A DNA stretch of 64,000 nt from Gammaproteobacteria bacterium (GCA_029863305.1 JAOTVR010000002.1:1-64000), one strand, 5' to 3'; positions 19,327 to 29,855 are shown, counted from the first letter of the stretch. Numbers and translations are program-made. Notes: generated from the letters alone by a model not told the origin.

Positions 19327-19713
19327 ATGTCAGAGAAAAAAGTAGTTAAGCCAATCGCTCTAGCTGTGGGCGCTGCCCTTGCTGGTTCTTTCGCGCTGTC
19401 CAGCAGCATTGCCAGTGCCGATACGGTCGAGAGCCCGTTCGCAATGTCAACGCTGAGTGCCGGCTATATGCTGGGTGCGGGCGAAGGCTCGTGCGGCGGC
19501 GACAAAGAGAAAAAGGAAGGTGAAGCGTCCTGTGGTGGCGACAAGGAAGGTGAAGCGTCCTGTGGTGGCGACAAGGAAGGCGAAGCGTCCTGTGGCGGCG
19601 ATAAGGAAGGCGAAGCCTCTTGTGGCGGCGACAAGGAAGGCGAAGCCTCTTGTGGCGGCGATAAGGAAGCTGAAGGCGCATGCGGTGAAGGCTCTTGCGG
19701 TGGCTCTGTCTGA
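19327..19713 (+). CDS. HvfA-like RiPP metallophore (bufferin-type) precursor peptide
   Basis: Exported peptide of 128 residues. Residues 1-31 form a signal peptide (KKVVKPIALAVGAALAGSFA). A short core, SPFAMSTLSAGYML (36-49), is followed by a cysteine-rich tail. The tail has EGSCGGDK (53-60), five copies of EGEASCGGDK (64-113) and a closing EGACGEGSCGG (116-126), eight cysteines in all. From memory, the leader, the core and the EGxCG motifs match HvfA-family precursors. In those, cysteines are turned into oxazolone/thioamide groups by a DUF692 (MNIO) enzyme with a DUF2063 partner, and the product binds copper. Neither modifying enzyme is encoded in this window. Family likeness is fairly strong; modification here is inference. 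Confidence 0.8.
   Translation: MSEKKVVKPIALAVGAALAGSFALSSSIASADTVESPFAMSTLSAGYMLGAGEGSCGGDKEKKEGEASCGGDKEGEASCGGDKEGEASCGGDKEGEASCGGDKEGEASCGGDKEAEGACGEGSCGGSV
19516..19665 (+). repeat. Five tandem 30-bp coding repeats
   Basis: Five in-frame copies of a 30-base unit encoding EGEASCGGDK. Copies differ mainly at third codon positions (GGT/GGC, GCG/GCC, TCC/TCT, GAC/GAT), so the protein repeat is kept while the DNA drifts. This points to selection on the peptide. Confidence 0.92.
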
Positions 19714-19744
19714 TCACTGGCAAGCTCTGCTCACAAATGCAGAC

Positions 19745-19775
19745 AAAAGCCCGCGCAGTGCGCGGGCTTTTTTTT
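19745..19775 (+). terminator. Rho-independent terminator after the HvfA-like gene
   Basis: An 8-bp perfect GC stem (GCCCGCGC/GCGCGGGC, 19749-19756 and 19760-19767) with a 3-base loop is followed by eight T. Four A precede it, so weak action on the other strand is possible. It closes the sigma/anti-sigma/peptide operon 31 bases after the stop. Confidence 0.95.
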
Positions 19776-19905
19776 GGGCATGTGCCGGGGCGACTCGCAG
19801 CAACGATTATGCAATCAAAGACTGGAATCAGGTGCTGCAGACGCTTGTTGCGGTGGCTAGAATAACCGGATCAAAAGAGGTCGGGAACCTCAAAACGGGA
19901 CCACA

Positions 19906-20502
19906 ATGACTAAAACAGTAACGCGCTGCAAATGGGCTGAGGGTGTTGGGCTCAACTACATCGAATACCACGACCTGGAGTGGGGGGTGCCGATTACCGA
20001 CGACCGCGTGCAGTTTGAATTCTTGCTGCTCGAGGGCGCACAGGCGGGCCTGAGTTGGTCCACAATTCTCAACAAGCGGGATGGGTATCGGAAAGCTTTC
20101 GCTGATTTCGATGCACAAAAGGTCGCGCGCTTCACCGACAAACGCATCGAAAAATTGCTGCAAGACCCCGGCATTGTGCGCAATCGGCTCAAAGTGCGTT
20201 CCGCGGTACACAATGCCAGAGCGTTTCTTGCGGTGCAAAAGGAGTTTGGCAGTTTCAGCGAGTACATTTGGGGTTTTGTAGATGGCAAACCGATTCAGAA
20301 TAACTTCAGCAAAGATGAGGAGATACCGGCGACTTCAGCCGAGTCTGATGCACTGAGCAAGGATCTGAAGCAGCGTGGCTTCAAGTTTGTCGGCAGCACC
20401 ATCATCTATGCGCACATGCAGGCCACGGGTCTTGTCAATGACCACGTGGTTGGATGTTTTCGGCACAAACCCTGCGCCGCACTGGGCAAAGCGCGTTCCT
20501 GA
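19906..20502 (+). CDS. tag: DNA-3-methyladenine glycosylase I
   Basis: Base-excision repair glycosylase of 198 residues that removes 3-methyladenine from alkylated DNA. The zinc ligands known from E. coli Tag are all present: Cys8, His22, His180 and Cys184. The opening RCKWAEG, EYHDLEWGVP and the GAQAGLSWSTIL segment fit the family. It lies beyond the terminator, so it is a separate unit; the 192-base gap upstream shows no other gene. Confidence 0.95.
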   Translation: MTKTVTRCKWAEGVGLNYIEYHDLEWGVPITDDRVQFEFLLLEGAQAGLSWSTILNKRDGYRKAFADFDAQKVARFTDKRIEKLLQDPGIVRNRLKVRSAVHNARAFLAVQKEFGSFSEYIWGFVDGKPIQNNFSKDEEIPATSAESDALSKDLKQRGFKFVGSTIIYAHMQATGLVNDHVVGCFRHKPCAALGKARS

Positions 20503-20586
20503 ACTGCCTGCAGATACTTGCATTTGGCATTTTGCCGGTGGATCATCGGTGCATCCCGCGAACAAGACCACAAACAGGGGATCGCA

Positions 20587-21024
20587 ATGACTGACTTCCT
20601 GGATGGCAAACCATCGACAGCATTCTGGATCATTGGTGCGGCTGCACTGGTGTGGAACCTGATCGGCCTGGTGTTTTATTACAGCCACGTCACCATGACT
20701 CCTGAGGCGCTGGCCGGGTTCACGCAGGCGCAACAGGACTTTTTCGCAGCAACGCCGACGTGGGCGACCGCGGCGTATGCAACGGCGGTCAATGCAGGCG
20801 TGCTGGGAAGCCTGTTTCTCTTACTGCGCAAGGCATGGGCGACACCGATGTTTATCCTGTCGCTGCTTGGCATCGTTGTGCAGGACGTCAATGCGTTCGT
20901 GATGAACAACGGCATCGAGGTCTGGGGCATGGAGGGTGTGATTCTGCCCGTTATCGTGATTGTCATTGGCGTCGCGCTGCTTTTGTACTCGCGCTCCGCA
21001 AGAAACAAAGGCTGGCTTGCCTAG
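20587..21024 (+). CDS. Conserved four-helix membrane protein of unknown function
   Basis: Protein of 145 residues with four predicted membrane helices (about 12-32, 57-75, 82-100 and 113-135) and a short basic C-terminus (SARNKGWLA). The ATG at 20587 has GGGG ten bases upstream. Longer starts add a cysteine-rich stretch with no ribosome site. The pattern STAFWIIGAAALVWNLIGL recalls small membrane proteins common in gammaproteobacteria that lack an assigned role. It overlaps the convergent peptidase gene by 4 bases. Confidence 0.75.
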   Translation: MTDFLDGKPSTAFWIIGAAALVWNLIGLVFYYSHVTMTPEALAGFTQAQQDFFAATPTWATAAYATAVNAGVLGSLFLLLRKAWATPMFILSLLGIVVQDVNAFVMNNGIEVWGMEGVILPVIVIVIGVALLLYSRSARNKGWLA

Positions 21025-24000
21025 TTGCCGATTCTGATGACGGTTATTGCCGAGAGACCTTGCGGCGTGTTGTGCGAGACTCCGCCGAGATAAATCGTAT
21101 CCGCCAGCAGCCCCGACCAATTCACCGTAACGTTGTCTGTTGTCCCGGCATTGACGAACGCGGGCCCGCTGGTGGTCATGTTGCCCTGATCATCCACCAG
21201 CCCGAAAGACCAGGCGAGCAAGGTGTAGCGCGCACCCCGTCCGCCGATCACGTTATCCGTTGCGAAACCGTGCACCAGCACGGCATAGCGACCACCGGCA
21301 GGTAACAGGAAGTTGACTTCTTCGTTTGATGTCGGCTCGCCGCTCTCGCCGATCTTCACGCAGTTGATGTTGTCGGCGCAGTAGTAAACGTATAGATCCA
21401 GATCATCGTTGCCGTCCGTCAGGCTGTCGAATAGCGCGAATCGCAAATAGGCCTCGTCGGCCGGCACGTCGATCAAATGTGCTGTTACGCCATTGGTGGT
21501 GCGGAAAGAGAATGTCTTGGTCGAGTCATCGTCGACGAAGTTTTGCGAACCATCATCCTGCAGTACGACGAGCGGCAGGCGCAGGCCGTGCACGCCCGGC
21601 GTGTAGGCGCCTGTGTAGCCGAACTCGACCGGAAAGACCAGCGTACCGCTGGCGCCGAAATCGGTGACCTCGGCAGGCGCCGTAACGGATATCGGACGGA
21701 TGGCAAGCGCGCTGTAGACAGAATGACTACCGCTGTCCCAGCTAAGCGAGCCGAATCGCCACAGATCCAGTGGACCGGACTGGAAAGTGAACGTGACATC
21801 GAATGTTGCCGAAGCGCCTGGAGGCACATTGATGCTGGACGGGTTCACCGTAACGGCAATACCGGACGGTGCCACGATGTTCGCGGTGTATGTTTCTGCC
21901 TGATCGCTGACGTTGGTGACGGTTCTGCTGATGGTGCGCTGATTCGCCAGACGCTCAACGGCTATCGACGGCTGATTCAGGTCGGCTCCTGCGAATGAGA
22001 ATCCCGCCAGCGCCAGTTCGTCACAACGCTCCGCGGCAACGGCGGGTGACTGTGTGCCACACGCAAACGCATCGAACTCGTCGTCGCCGACGTCGTAAAC
22101 GAGTCCCGGGTCGACGGCATCGTTCGGCACAATATGTCCGGCGCCGAAGTCGAAAGGGTTTGCGGGATCTTCGCTGTCCGAGGCGGTGACTGACTGCCGC
22201 GCAGTCGTCATCAGGGCGGACTTGATGGCGGAAGGGTTCCAGTCCGGATGAGCCTGCAACAGAAGAGCAGCGACGCCGGCCACGTGCGGCGTGGACATCG
22301 AGGTTCCCGACAAATAAGCGAAGTTCTCACCCGGCATCGCGTTGGCTGCATCGGGCGTAAAGCCTGCAAGGATGTTAATACCTGGCGACGTGACATCCGG
22401 CTTGAGTATGTCCCCGGCAGGCCCCGGGCCGCGCGCCGAGAACGAAGCCATCACGTTACCTGTCTCGCTCTCGGTCAGCAGCAGGTCCTTGTCCATCACG
22501 ACCGAAACGACATTGCCGGCGTCGAGCTCGGCGAGGATCAGGTTGGCGTCAGCCTGGCCGATCATCAAGGCCGGTATGCCGGCAAGCTCAGCGTTGCCGT
22601 TCATCACGATCGGGTCACCGGCGATGTTATAAACCAGCACGGCGATCGCGCCGGCATCCTCAGCATTCGCGATCTTGACATCGAATTCACAACCGCCACG
22701 TTGCACCAGCGCAATGTTGTCTGCCACGTCAACCGAATTGACGAGCGGTTCACACGCATCGCTGGTTGTGCCGGCGGAGCCATCATCCAGCGTGTCATCG
22801 TCGTCATCGGCGAGAACGAGGTTACCTTCGATCGGGCCGTTGTCGGCCAGTGGTGGCGTGAAATTTGCTTCCTTGACAGCGTACTTTCCGGCAATGGCGG
22901 GCGGTGCGGTAATTTCCAGTGCCTCCAGCGAGGTCTCGCCGTCACGGCTGGACGCGGCCGCCGTAATCACCCACGGGCCGCCTGCAGGCGACCCGATCGT
23001 GCCGAGGTTAGGCCCTTCGTTGCCTGCAGCCACGACAGTCAAAACGCCAGCCTTGGTGGCGGCCATCAGGGCAAGGTCGTCCGGCGCGGTAAGCCGCAGC
23101 AGTGAACTGCCGACCGAGTAGTTGATGATATCGACACCATCTGCGACCGCCGCATCAATCGCATTGGCCAGATCGGATGTGTTGCAACTCGCTCGTTGGT
23201 CGCCAGGTCGCAGCCAGCAAGCCTTGTAGACAGCAACTCTTGCACGTGGCGCGACCCCTTCAACGCGACCAATGAACGTTCCAAATATCGATGCTTTGAC
23301 ACGATTGCCGGCAGCAGTTGTCGCTGTGTGCGTGCCGTGCCCATCGACGTCACGGGCCGAGCGGATTTCCCCTTCGTCGATCGGGCCCGAAGCCTCCGCA
23401 CCATCGATGAAATAGCGCGCACCGATCAGCTTGTTATTACAGTCGGCGGCTTCGAATTGCTCGCCGCTCTGACAAACGCCATTCCAGTTCTCGGGCGGTT
23501 CGAAAATAAGCGTATCCTCGCGCTTCTCGAAGCGCCGGCACAACCATTTGCCGAGGAACGTGTTTTCGGCCCAGTCACCCTGGCAGGCGCGTGGCCGGTC
23601 TGCTTCCCTGGTATCTTTGAGGGCCGGGTGCGCGGGTGCGACACCGCTGTCGATAAAGCCGATGATAATGTCTTCGCCATCCAGCCCCGGCGCCCCTCGA
23701 AGGCCGACCTCGGCATCAAAAAGCCCAAGAAAATCAAGACTATAGTTCGTTGCCAGAGGCCGAATCTCGTCTTCCCAGACATGCAGCACTTCGGGCAGGC
23801 TGTCCAGTTTGTGCGCTTGTGAAGGATGCATCCTGGCTGCGAAGCCGTTCAGCCCGAAGCGATAGCGATAGATCAATTCCGTGCCACTGCCGGCTTTCGA
23901 CAATACCTTGTCCTGCTCCGGAATCAGGCTGTCTGCATAGCTCTGTACTGCGGGGTTTGCTTTATCGAACCGGACGCGCGGCGCCTTTCTCGACGCGGCC

Positions 24001-24212
24001 TTTGTCGCTGCCTTGACCAGACCGGCATGATAATCGGCTGCCGACGGCGTAGCGAGCTGCACAATGTAAACCTTGCGAATGTTCGGATCGTCGCTGCCGG
24101 CCAGGCGAATCCCGCCGAGACTGCCCGCATCGCGCAGTCGGGATTCGTACTGAGCCTGCGTGCTCAGCGAAAACAGCAAGATGGCAAGCAGCGTTAGTCG
24201 CATCAGTTTCAT
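21021..24212 (-). CDS. Secreted S8 subtilisin-like peptidase with PA domain
   Basis: Serine protease of 1063 residues. Signal peptide 1-20, I9-like propeptide (about 46-150), catalytic Asp188 (GFIDSG), His292 (GHGTHT), oxyanion Asn398 (AAGNEGP), a PA domain inserted at about 485-575, Ser638 (SGTSMSTPHVAG), then a Fn3-like region and a long beta-rich C-terminal part with a CxxxxNC segment. The order S8-PA-S8 and the motif NPFDFGAGHI...DPGLVYDVG are typical of plant cucumisin-type subtilases. All catalytic residues are intact. It starts directly after the stop of the upstream AhpD-like gene, so the two are coupled. Probably a secreted nutritional protease. Confidence 0.93.
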   Translation of the reverse strand: MKLMRLTLLAILLFSLSTQAQYESRLRDAGSLGGIRLAGSDDPNIRKVYIVQLATPSAADYHAGLVKAATKAASRKAPRVRFDKANPAVQSYADSLIPEQDKVLSKAGSGTELIYRYRFGLNGFAARMHPSQAHKLDSLPEVLHVWEDEIRPLATNYSLDFLGLFDAEVGLRGAPGLDGEDIIIGFIDSGVAPAHPALKDTREADRPRACQGDWAENTFLGKWLCRRFEKREDTLIFEPPENWNGVCQSGEQFEAADCNNKLIGARYFIDGAEASGPIDEGEIRSARDVDGHGTHTATTAAGNRVKASIFGTFIGRVEGVAPRARVAVYKACWLRPGDQRASCNTSDLANAIDAAVADGVDIINYSVGSSLLRLTAPDDLALMAATKAGVLTVVAAGNEGPNLGTIGSPAGGPWVITAAASSRDGETSLEALEITAPPAIAGKYAVKEANFTPPLADNGPIEGNLVLADDDDDTLDDGSAGTTSDACEPLVNSVDVADNIALVQRGGCEFDVKIANAEDAGAIAVLVYNIAGDPIVMNGNAELAGIPALMIGQADANLILAELDAGNVVSVVMDKDLLLTESETGNVMASFSARGPGPAGDILKPDVTSPGINILAGFTPDAANAMPGENFAYLSGTSMSTPHVAGVAALLLQAHPDWNPSAIKSALMTTARQSVTASDSEDPANPFDFGAGHIVPNDAVDPGLVYDVGDDEFDAFACGTQSPAVAAERCDELALAGFSFAGADLNQPSIAVERLANQRTISRTVTNVSDQAETYTANIVAPSGIAVTVNPSSINVPPGASATFDVTFTFQSGPLDLWRFGSLSWDSGSHSVYSALAIRPISVTAPAEVTDFGASGTLVFPVEFGYTGAYTPGVHGLRLPLVVLQDDGSQNFVDDDSTKTFSFRTTNGVTAHLIDVPADEAYLRFALFDSLTDGNDDLDLYVYYCADNINCVKIGESGEPTSNEEVNFLLPAGGRYAVLVHGFATDNVIGGRGARYTLLAWSFGLVDDQGNMTTSGPAFVNAGTTDNVTVNWSGLLADTIYLGGVSHNTPQGLSAITVIRIGN

Positions 24213-24773
24213 TTAGTCGTCGCTATAGCCGCTCATTTCCTCATCGGAAAACTGCACGCCAAGGCCTTGTGCAATGCGATTGACAAAATTGAAGTATCCG
24301 ACGATCAGGGTCAAATCGAGAATATCGCTATCCGACAGCCCAACGGCGCGGAGTTCGCCGAGATCGCTTTCGGTCATGGCTGACGGTGCCGACGTCAGTT
24401 TTTCCGCATGACGAACGATGTTGCTCAGGCGCGGCTCGAGGGTTTCGAGGCCGTCCGCGGTCATCAGCATTTCCAGGGTCTCATCGTCCTTGACGTAGCG
24501 CCGCAGCGCCTCGGCGTGGTGATTGACGCAATAAGCACATTCGTTTTCCGCTGACACCACGACGCCGATCGCTTCTCTTTCCGCACGACTGAGCCCGGAC
24601 TTGCCGAACATGATGGTCATGTAGAGGTCGAGGTGATTGCCCATCGCGGTCGGATTCAGGCTGTGCACCTTGAGAATGTTCGATACTTTGCCGCGCTTTT
24701 GGACAAGCTCGGCATACAGAGTCGCGAGCTTGCCGTCGGCCTCGTCGACGTCGATTTCTTCTATCCAGGACAT
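24213..24773 (-). CDS. Peroxidase-related AhpD-like protein
   Basis: Protein of 186 residues of the carboxymuconolactone decarboxylase/AhpD fold. The redox pair and its proton relay are seen in ENECAYCVNHHAEAL (Cys79, Cys82, His86). Such proteins reduce peroxides through a disulfide relay in the cytoplasm. ATG 24773 is preferred over the GTG three bases upstream. Its stop touches the start of the secreted peptidase gene with no spacing. The pairing of a cytosolic redox protein with a secreted protease is odd and not explained. Confidence 0.87.
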   Translation of the reverse strand: MSWIEEIDVDEADGKLATLYAELVQKRGKVSNILKVHSLNPTAMGNHLDLYMTIMFGKSGLSRAEREAIGVVVSAENECAYCVNHHAEALRRYVKDDETLEMLMTADGLETLEPRLSNIVRHAEKLTSAPSAMTESDLGELRAVGLSDSDILDLTLIVGYFNFVNRIAQGLGVQFSDEEMSGYSDD

Positions 24774-24838
24774 CACTCGACGTTACCACTCAAGCGGTCA
24801 AAAGAGAATGTCCCGTGAGGGTTGCGGGAGGATTTCGC

Positions 24839-26740
<1,902 letters not shown>

Positions 26741-26755
26741 TGGATGTGTGTACGT

Positions 26756-29188
26756 CTAGTCGCCGGACTTTTTCTTGGCGGCTTTCTTGCGCGCCTTTTT
26801 CTTCGCCGTTTTTTTGGCCTTTTTCCCGGCTTTCTTCTTTTCGGTGGACTTGACGGCGGTTTTCTTTTTCGAGGCCTTTTTCTTGCCGCGTCTGCCGCGG
26901 ACCGGCGCGGCAGCCAGTAGTTCTATGCATTCTTCAAGCGTGAGAGACGTTGGCTCGCGGTCTTTTGGTACGCGAGCGTTTTTGGTTTTGTCGGTTATGT
27001 AGGGGCCATAGCGACCATTCAGTACCTGGATACCTTGTTCTTCAAAATCCTGAATGATGCGGTTTGCGTCCTCGATCTTCTTCGCTTCAATAACCTCGAG
27101 GGCGCGCGGCAAATCGATCGTATATGGGTCGTCATCCTTGATGGACACGTACTTGTCGCCGTAACGAACGTAAGGACCGAAGCGTCCGATACTCGCAGAT
27201 ACGGGCAGGCCGTCAGCCGTCTCGCCGAGTTTGCGCGGCAGCTTGAACAGCTCGAGCGCCTCTTCCAGAGTAATCTCGTTCATCTTCTGACCAGGTCGCA
27301 GCCCGGCAAATTTGGGCTTTTCCTCGTCGTCCTTTGTGCCAATTTGCACAAACGGTCCGTAGCGGCCCATGCGAACCGTCATTGGTTTGCCGCTTTTCGG
27401 GTCCGTGCCGAGTTCGCGAGCCTGAGCGACCTGTTCACGCGTGACTGATTCTTCCTTATCGTCGCAGAGCTTCTTGAAAGGCCTCCAGAAGCTGTCCAGC
27501 AGCGGCACCCAGTCGCGGTTACCGAGCGAGACTTCATCGAGGTCATCCTCGAGCTTCGCGGTGAAATCGTAGTCGACATATTGCGCAAAATGATCCGTAA
27601 GGAAGCCATTCACAATACGACCGATGTCGGTTGGATAAAATCGTTTGGAGTCAATCTCGACGTATTCGCGGTTCTTCAGAGTCGCAATGATGCTTGCATA
27701 CGTTGAAGGCCGGCCGATGCCGTATTCTTCGAGCGTCTTGACAAGGCTTGCCTCCGTAAATCGCGGCGGTGGCTCGGTGAAGTGCTGCTCGGGCCGCAGT
27801 TCGTCGAGGCTAATGACATCGCCCTCCACGATGTTCGGTAACAGCCTGTCACCATCATCGTCCTTACCGGCGTCGTCCTTGCCTTCCTTATAGACCGCCA
27901 TGAAACCCGGTTCGACCAGTATCGAGCCGTTGGCCCGAAACGTATGGCCGTCATCGGCCGGTCCGGCCGAAAATTCGATGGCAACCGTGTCAAATACGGC
28001 AGGTACCATCTGGCAGGCCATCGTTCGCTTCCATATCAGGGAATAAAGCTTGAACTGATCCTCATCAAGCGCGCCCTTGAGAGACTCCGGGGTTCGTGCA
28101 ACGGATGTTGGCCGAATTGCTTCGTGAGCTTCCTGCGCGTTCTTTGCTTTCGTCTTGAATGTGCGCGGCGACTCCGGAACGTTTTCTTTTCCGTAACGCT
28201 CGGCGATGACCTCACGTATTTCGTCAATGGCGACATCGGCCAGAGTGACCGAATCGGTACGCATATAGGAGATCAGGCCGACATTGCCTTCGTCAGGCAA
28301 TTCAATGCCTTCGTAGAGCTTCTGTGCGACGCGCATGGTCCACTGCGTGTTGAAGCCAAGCTTGCGCGATGATTCCTGTTGCAAAGTCGAGGTAGTAAAT
28401 GGTGCGGCCGGGTTGCGCCTGCGCTGACGTTTGGTGACGCTTTGCGTCGTGAGCTTCCCATCGGCTGCAGCCAGAATGGTCCTTTCGACAGCGCGTGCGC
28501 TTGCTTCGTTCTCAAAGCTGAACTGTTCGACTTTCTCGCCACCATAGGTTACGAGGCGGGAGACGAATGGTTGTTCGTCCTTGCTGACGTCGGCCTCTAT
28601 CGTCCAGTACTCGCGTGCTTTGAACGCTTCAATTTCCAGCTCGCGCTCGACGATCATTCGCAGTGCCGGGCTTTGCACGCGACCTGCCGACAAGCCGCGC
28701 TGGACTTTTTTCCACAGCAGCGGTGACAGGTTAAAACCGACCAGGTAGTCGAGCGCCCGGCGTGCTTGCTGCGCACCGACCAGATCGTCCGAGAGGTCAC
28801 GTGGGTTCTCGATCGCTTCCTGCACGGCGGCCTTGGTGATTTCGTGAAACACGACGCGATGCACCGGCTTACCGTTCAACGCGTTTTTCTCTTTAAGCAA
28901 CTCGATAAGATGCCAGGAAATTGCCTCGCCTTCGCGATCCGGGTCAGTTGCGAGATACAAGGCGTCGGCTTTCTTGAGCGCGCGCATAATTGCCTTGACA
29001 TGCTTTTCGTTGCGTTCGATTACCTGGTACTTCATCGAAAAGTCATTGTCGGGATCCACCGCGCCGACCTTGGGCACCAGATCACGCACATGGCCATAAG
29101 AGGCCAGGACGTCGAAGTCCTTACCCAGATACTTGCTGATCGTCTTCGCCTTGGCCGGCGACTCAACGATGACGAGATTCTTGGACAT
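26756..29188 (-). CDS. topA: DNA topoisomerase I
   Basis: Type IA topoisomerase of 810 residues that relaxes negative supercoils. TOPRIM residues Glu9 and DPDRE (82-86) and active-site Tyr308 (GLISYMRTDS) are intact. The C-terminal half lacks the tetra-cysteine zinc ribbons of E. coli TopA. It has three topoisomerase C-terminal repeats instead (the GRYGPFVQ, GRFGPYVRYG and GRYGPYIT cores) and ends in a lysine-rich tail of about 45 residues. Similar tails occur in Xanthomonas-like lineages. Central gene of the conserved smg-topA-tsaC-hemF block. Confidence 0.96.
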   Translation of the reverse strand: MSKNLVIVESPAKAKTISKYLGKDFDVLASYGHVRDLVPKVGAVDPDNDFSMKYQVIERNEKHVKAIMRALKKADALYLATDPDREGEAISWHLIELLKEKNALNGKPVHRVVFHEITKAAVQEAIENPRDLSDDLVGAQQARRALDYLVGFNLSPLLWKKVQRGLSAGRVQSPALRMIVERELEIEAFKAREYWTIEADVSKDEQPFVSRLVTYGGEKVEQFSFENEASARAVERTILAAADGKLTTQSVTKRQRRRNPAAPFTTSTLQQESSRKLGFNTQWTMRVAQKLYEGIELPDEGNVGLISYMRTDSVTLADVAIDEIREVIAERYGKENVPESPRTFKTKAKNAQEAHEAIRPTSVARTPESLKGALDEDQFKLYSLIWKRTMACQMVPAVFDTVAIEFSAGPADDGHTFRANGSILVEPGFMAVYKEGKDDAGKDDDGDRLLPNIVEGDVISLDELRPEQHFTEPPPRFTEASLVKTLEEYGIGRPSTYASIIATLKNREYVEIDSKRFYPTDIGRIVNGFLTDHFAQYVDYDFTAKLEDDLDEVSLGNRDWVPLLDSFWRPFKKLCDDKEESVTREQVAQARELGTDPKSGKPMTVRMGRYGPFVQIGTKDDEEKPKFAGLRPGQKMNEITLEEALELFKLPRKLGETADGLPVSASIGRFGPYVRYGDKYVSIKDDDPYTIDLPRALEVIEAKKIEDANRIIQDFEEQGIQVLNGRYGPYITDKTKNARVPKDREPTSLTLEECIELLAAAPVRGRRGKKKASKKKTAVKSTEKKKAGKKAKKTAKKKARKKAAKKKSGD

Positions 29189-29212
29189 AAAGATAGGTGC
29201 TCAGAAGCAGAC

Positions 29213-29234
29213 AACCGCGGATAGTGCCGCGGTT
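29213..29234. repeat. Inverted repeat in the topA leader
   Basis: AACCGCGG (29213-29220) and CCGCGGTT (29227-29234) form a perfect 8-bp stem with a 6-base loop, just downstream of the proposed topA -10 box. A second stem (GGTTCGC/GCGAACC, 29271-29277 and 29285-29291) lies upstream of the -35 box. They may be operator sites or leader hairpins; no T-run follows either. Confidence 0.4.
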
Positions 29235-29263
29235 CAATACAATGCCTGATAGTCGTGTGTCAA
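29234..29263 (-). promoter_or_regulatory. Possible topA promoter
   Basis: On the minus strand a perfect -35 TTGACA (29258-29263), an 18-base spacer and a weak -10 TATTGA (29234-29239). It lies in the 150-base gap between smg and topA and would start transcription about 40 bases before the topA ATG. The -10 match is poor. Confidence 0.35.
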
Positions 29264-29338
29264 GGAAATCGGTTCGCATGACTCGCGAACCGGGCTCAAA
29301 AAGTACTTGTGGAGGCGTTATGCAGCGACAATCGCTAG

Positions 29339-29815
29339 TCAGTGTATCGAGCCGGTACTCTCTTCAAAAACAAGGTCCTCCATGCGCGCATAGGCCAGCT
29401 CCTGTCCCGGCTGACTGAACAGGACCATTAGTACGACCCACTTGATTTGCTCGACGTCAATGTCGGTTGACTCCAGCGCAAGTAATCGGTCGACCAGGAT
29501 CTCGCGTTGTGTCGGCGAAAGAATGCCGATTTGCTCGAGGTAAGTAATATAGCCACGATTGGCGGAGTCGAGGCGCTCATGCTCGAAGTCGTTGTAGATG
29601 CGCGTGCCATGCGCGGTCTGTGCATTGAATGCAAGACCGTTCTGATGGTCCGTCAATCCATCGAGCCATTCCAGCGCGCGGTCTATCTCGAGGTCGGCAA
29701 AACCTGCCCGCGAAAGTTCGTCGCGCAGTTCGTTGTGATCGGCTTCGGGTTCTTCATCGGTGTCGACGTAAGTCTCAAAAAGATACATCAGTACGTCGAG
29801 TACATTTTCTTTCAT
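29339..29815 (-). CDS. smg: Smg family protein (DUF494)
   Basis: Small helical protein of 158 residues of the DUF494/Smg family, found beside dprA and topA across gammaproteobacteria. The start MKENVLDVLMYLFETYVD and the segment IEQ...VVLMVLFSQPGQE are typical. The ATG at 29815 is chosen; the longer frame runs back into the end of dprA. Function is not established. It lies 40 bases after dprA. Confidence 0.92.
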   Translation of the reverse strand: MKENVLDVLMYLFETYVDTDEEPEADHNELRDELSRAGFADLEIDRALEWLDGLTDHQNGLAFNAQTAHGTRIYNDFEHERLDSANRGYITYLEQIGILSPTQREILVDRLLALESTDIDVEQIKWVVLMVLFSQPGQELAYARMEDLVFEESTGSIH

Positions 29816-29855
29816 GCCTGGAGCGGCTCCCGTCCGTTGTCCAATCCAGTTTGCT

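Noticed and set aside
19516-19665. CRISPR-like or satellite repeat
   Set aside because: The 30-base units are contiguous with no spacers and keep one reading frame in a conserved peptide.
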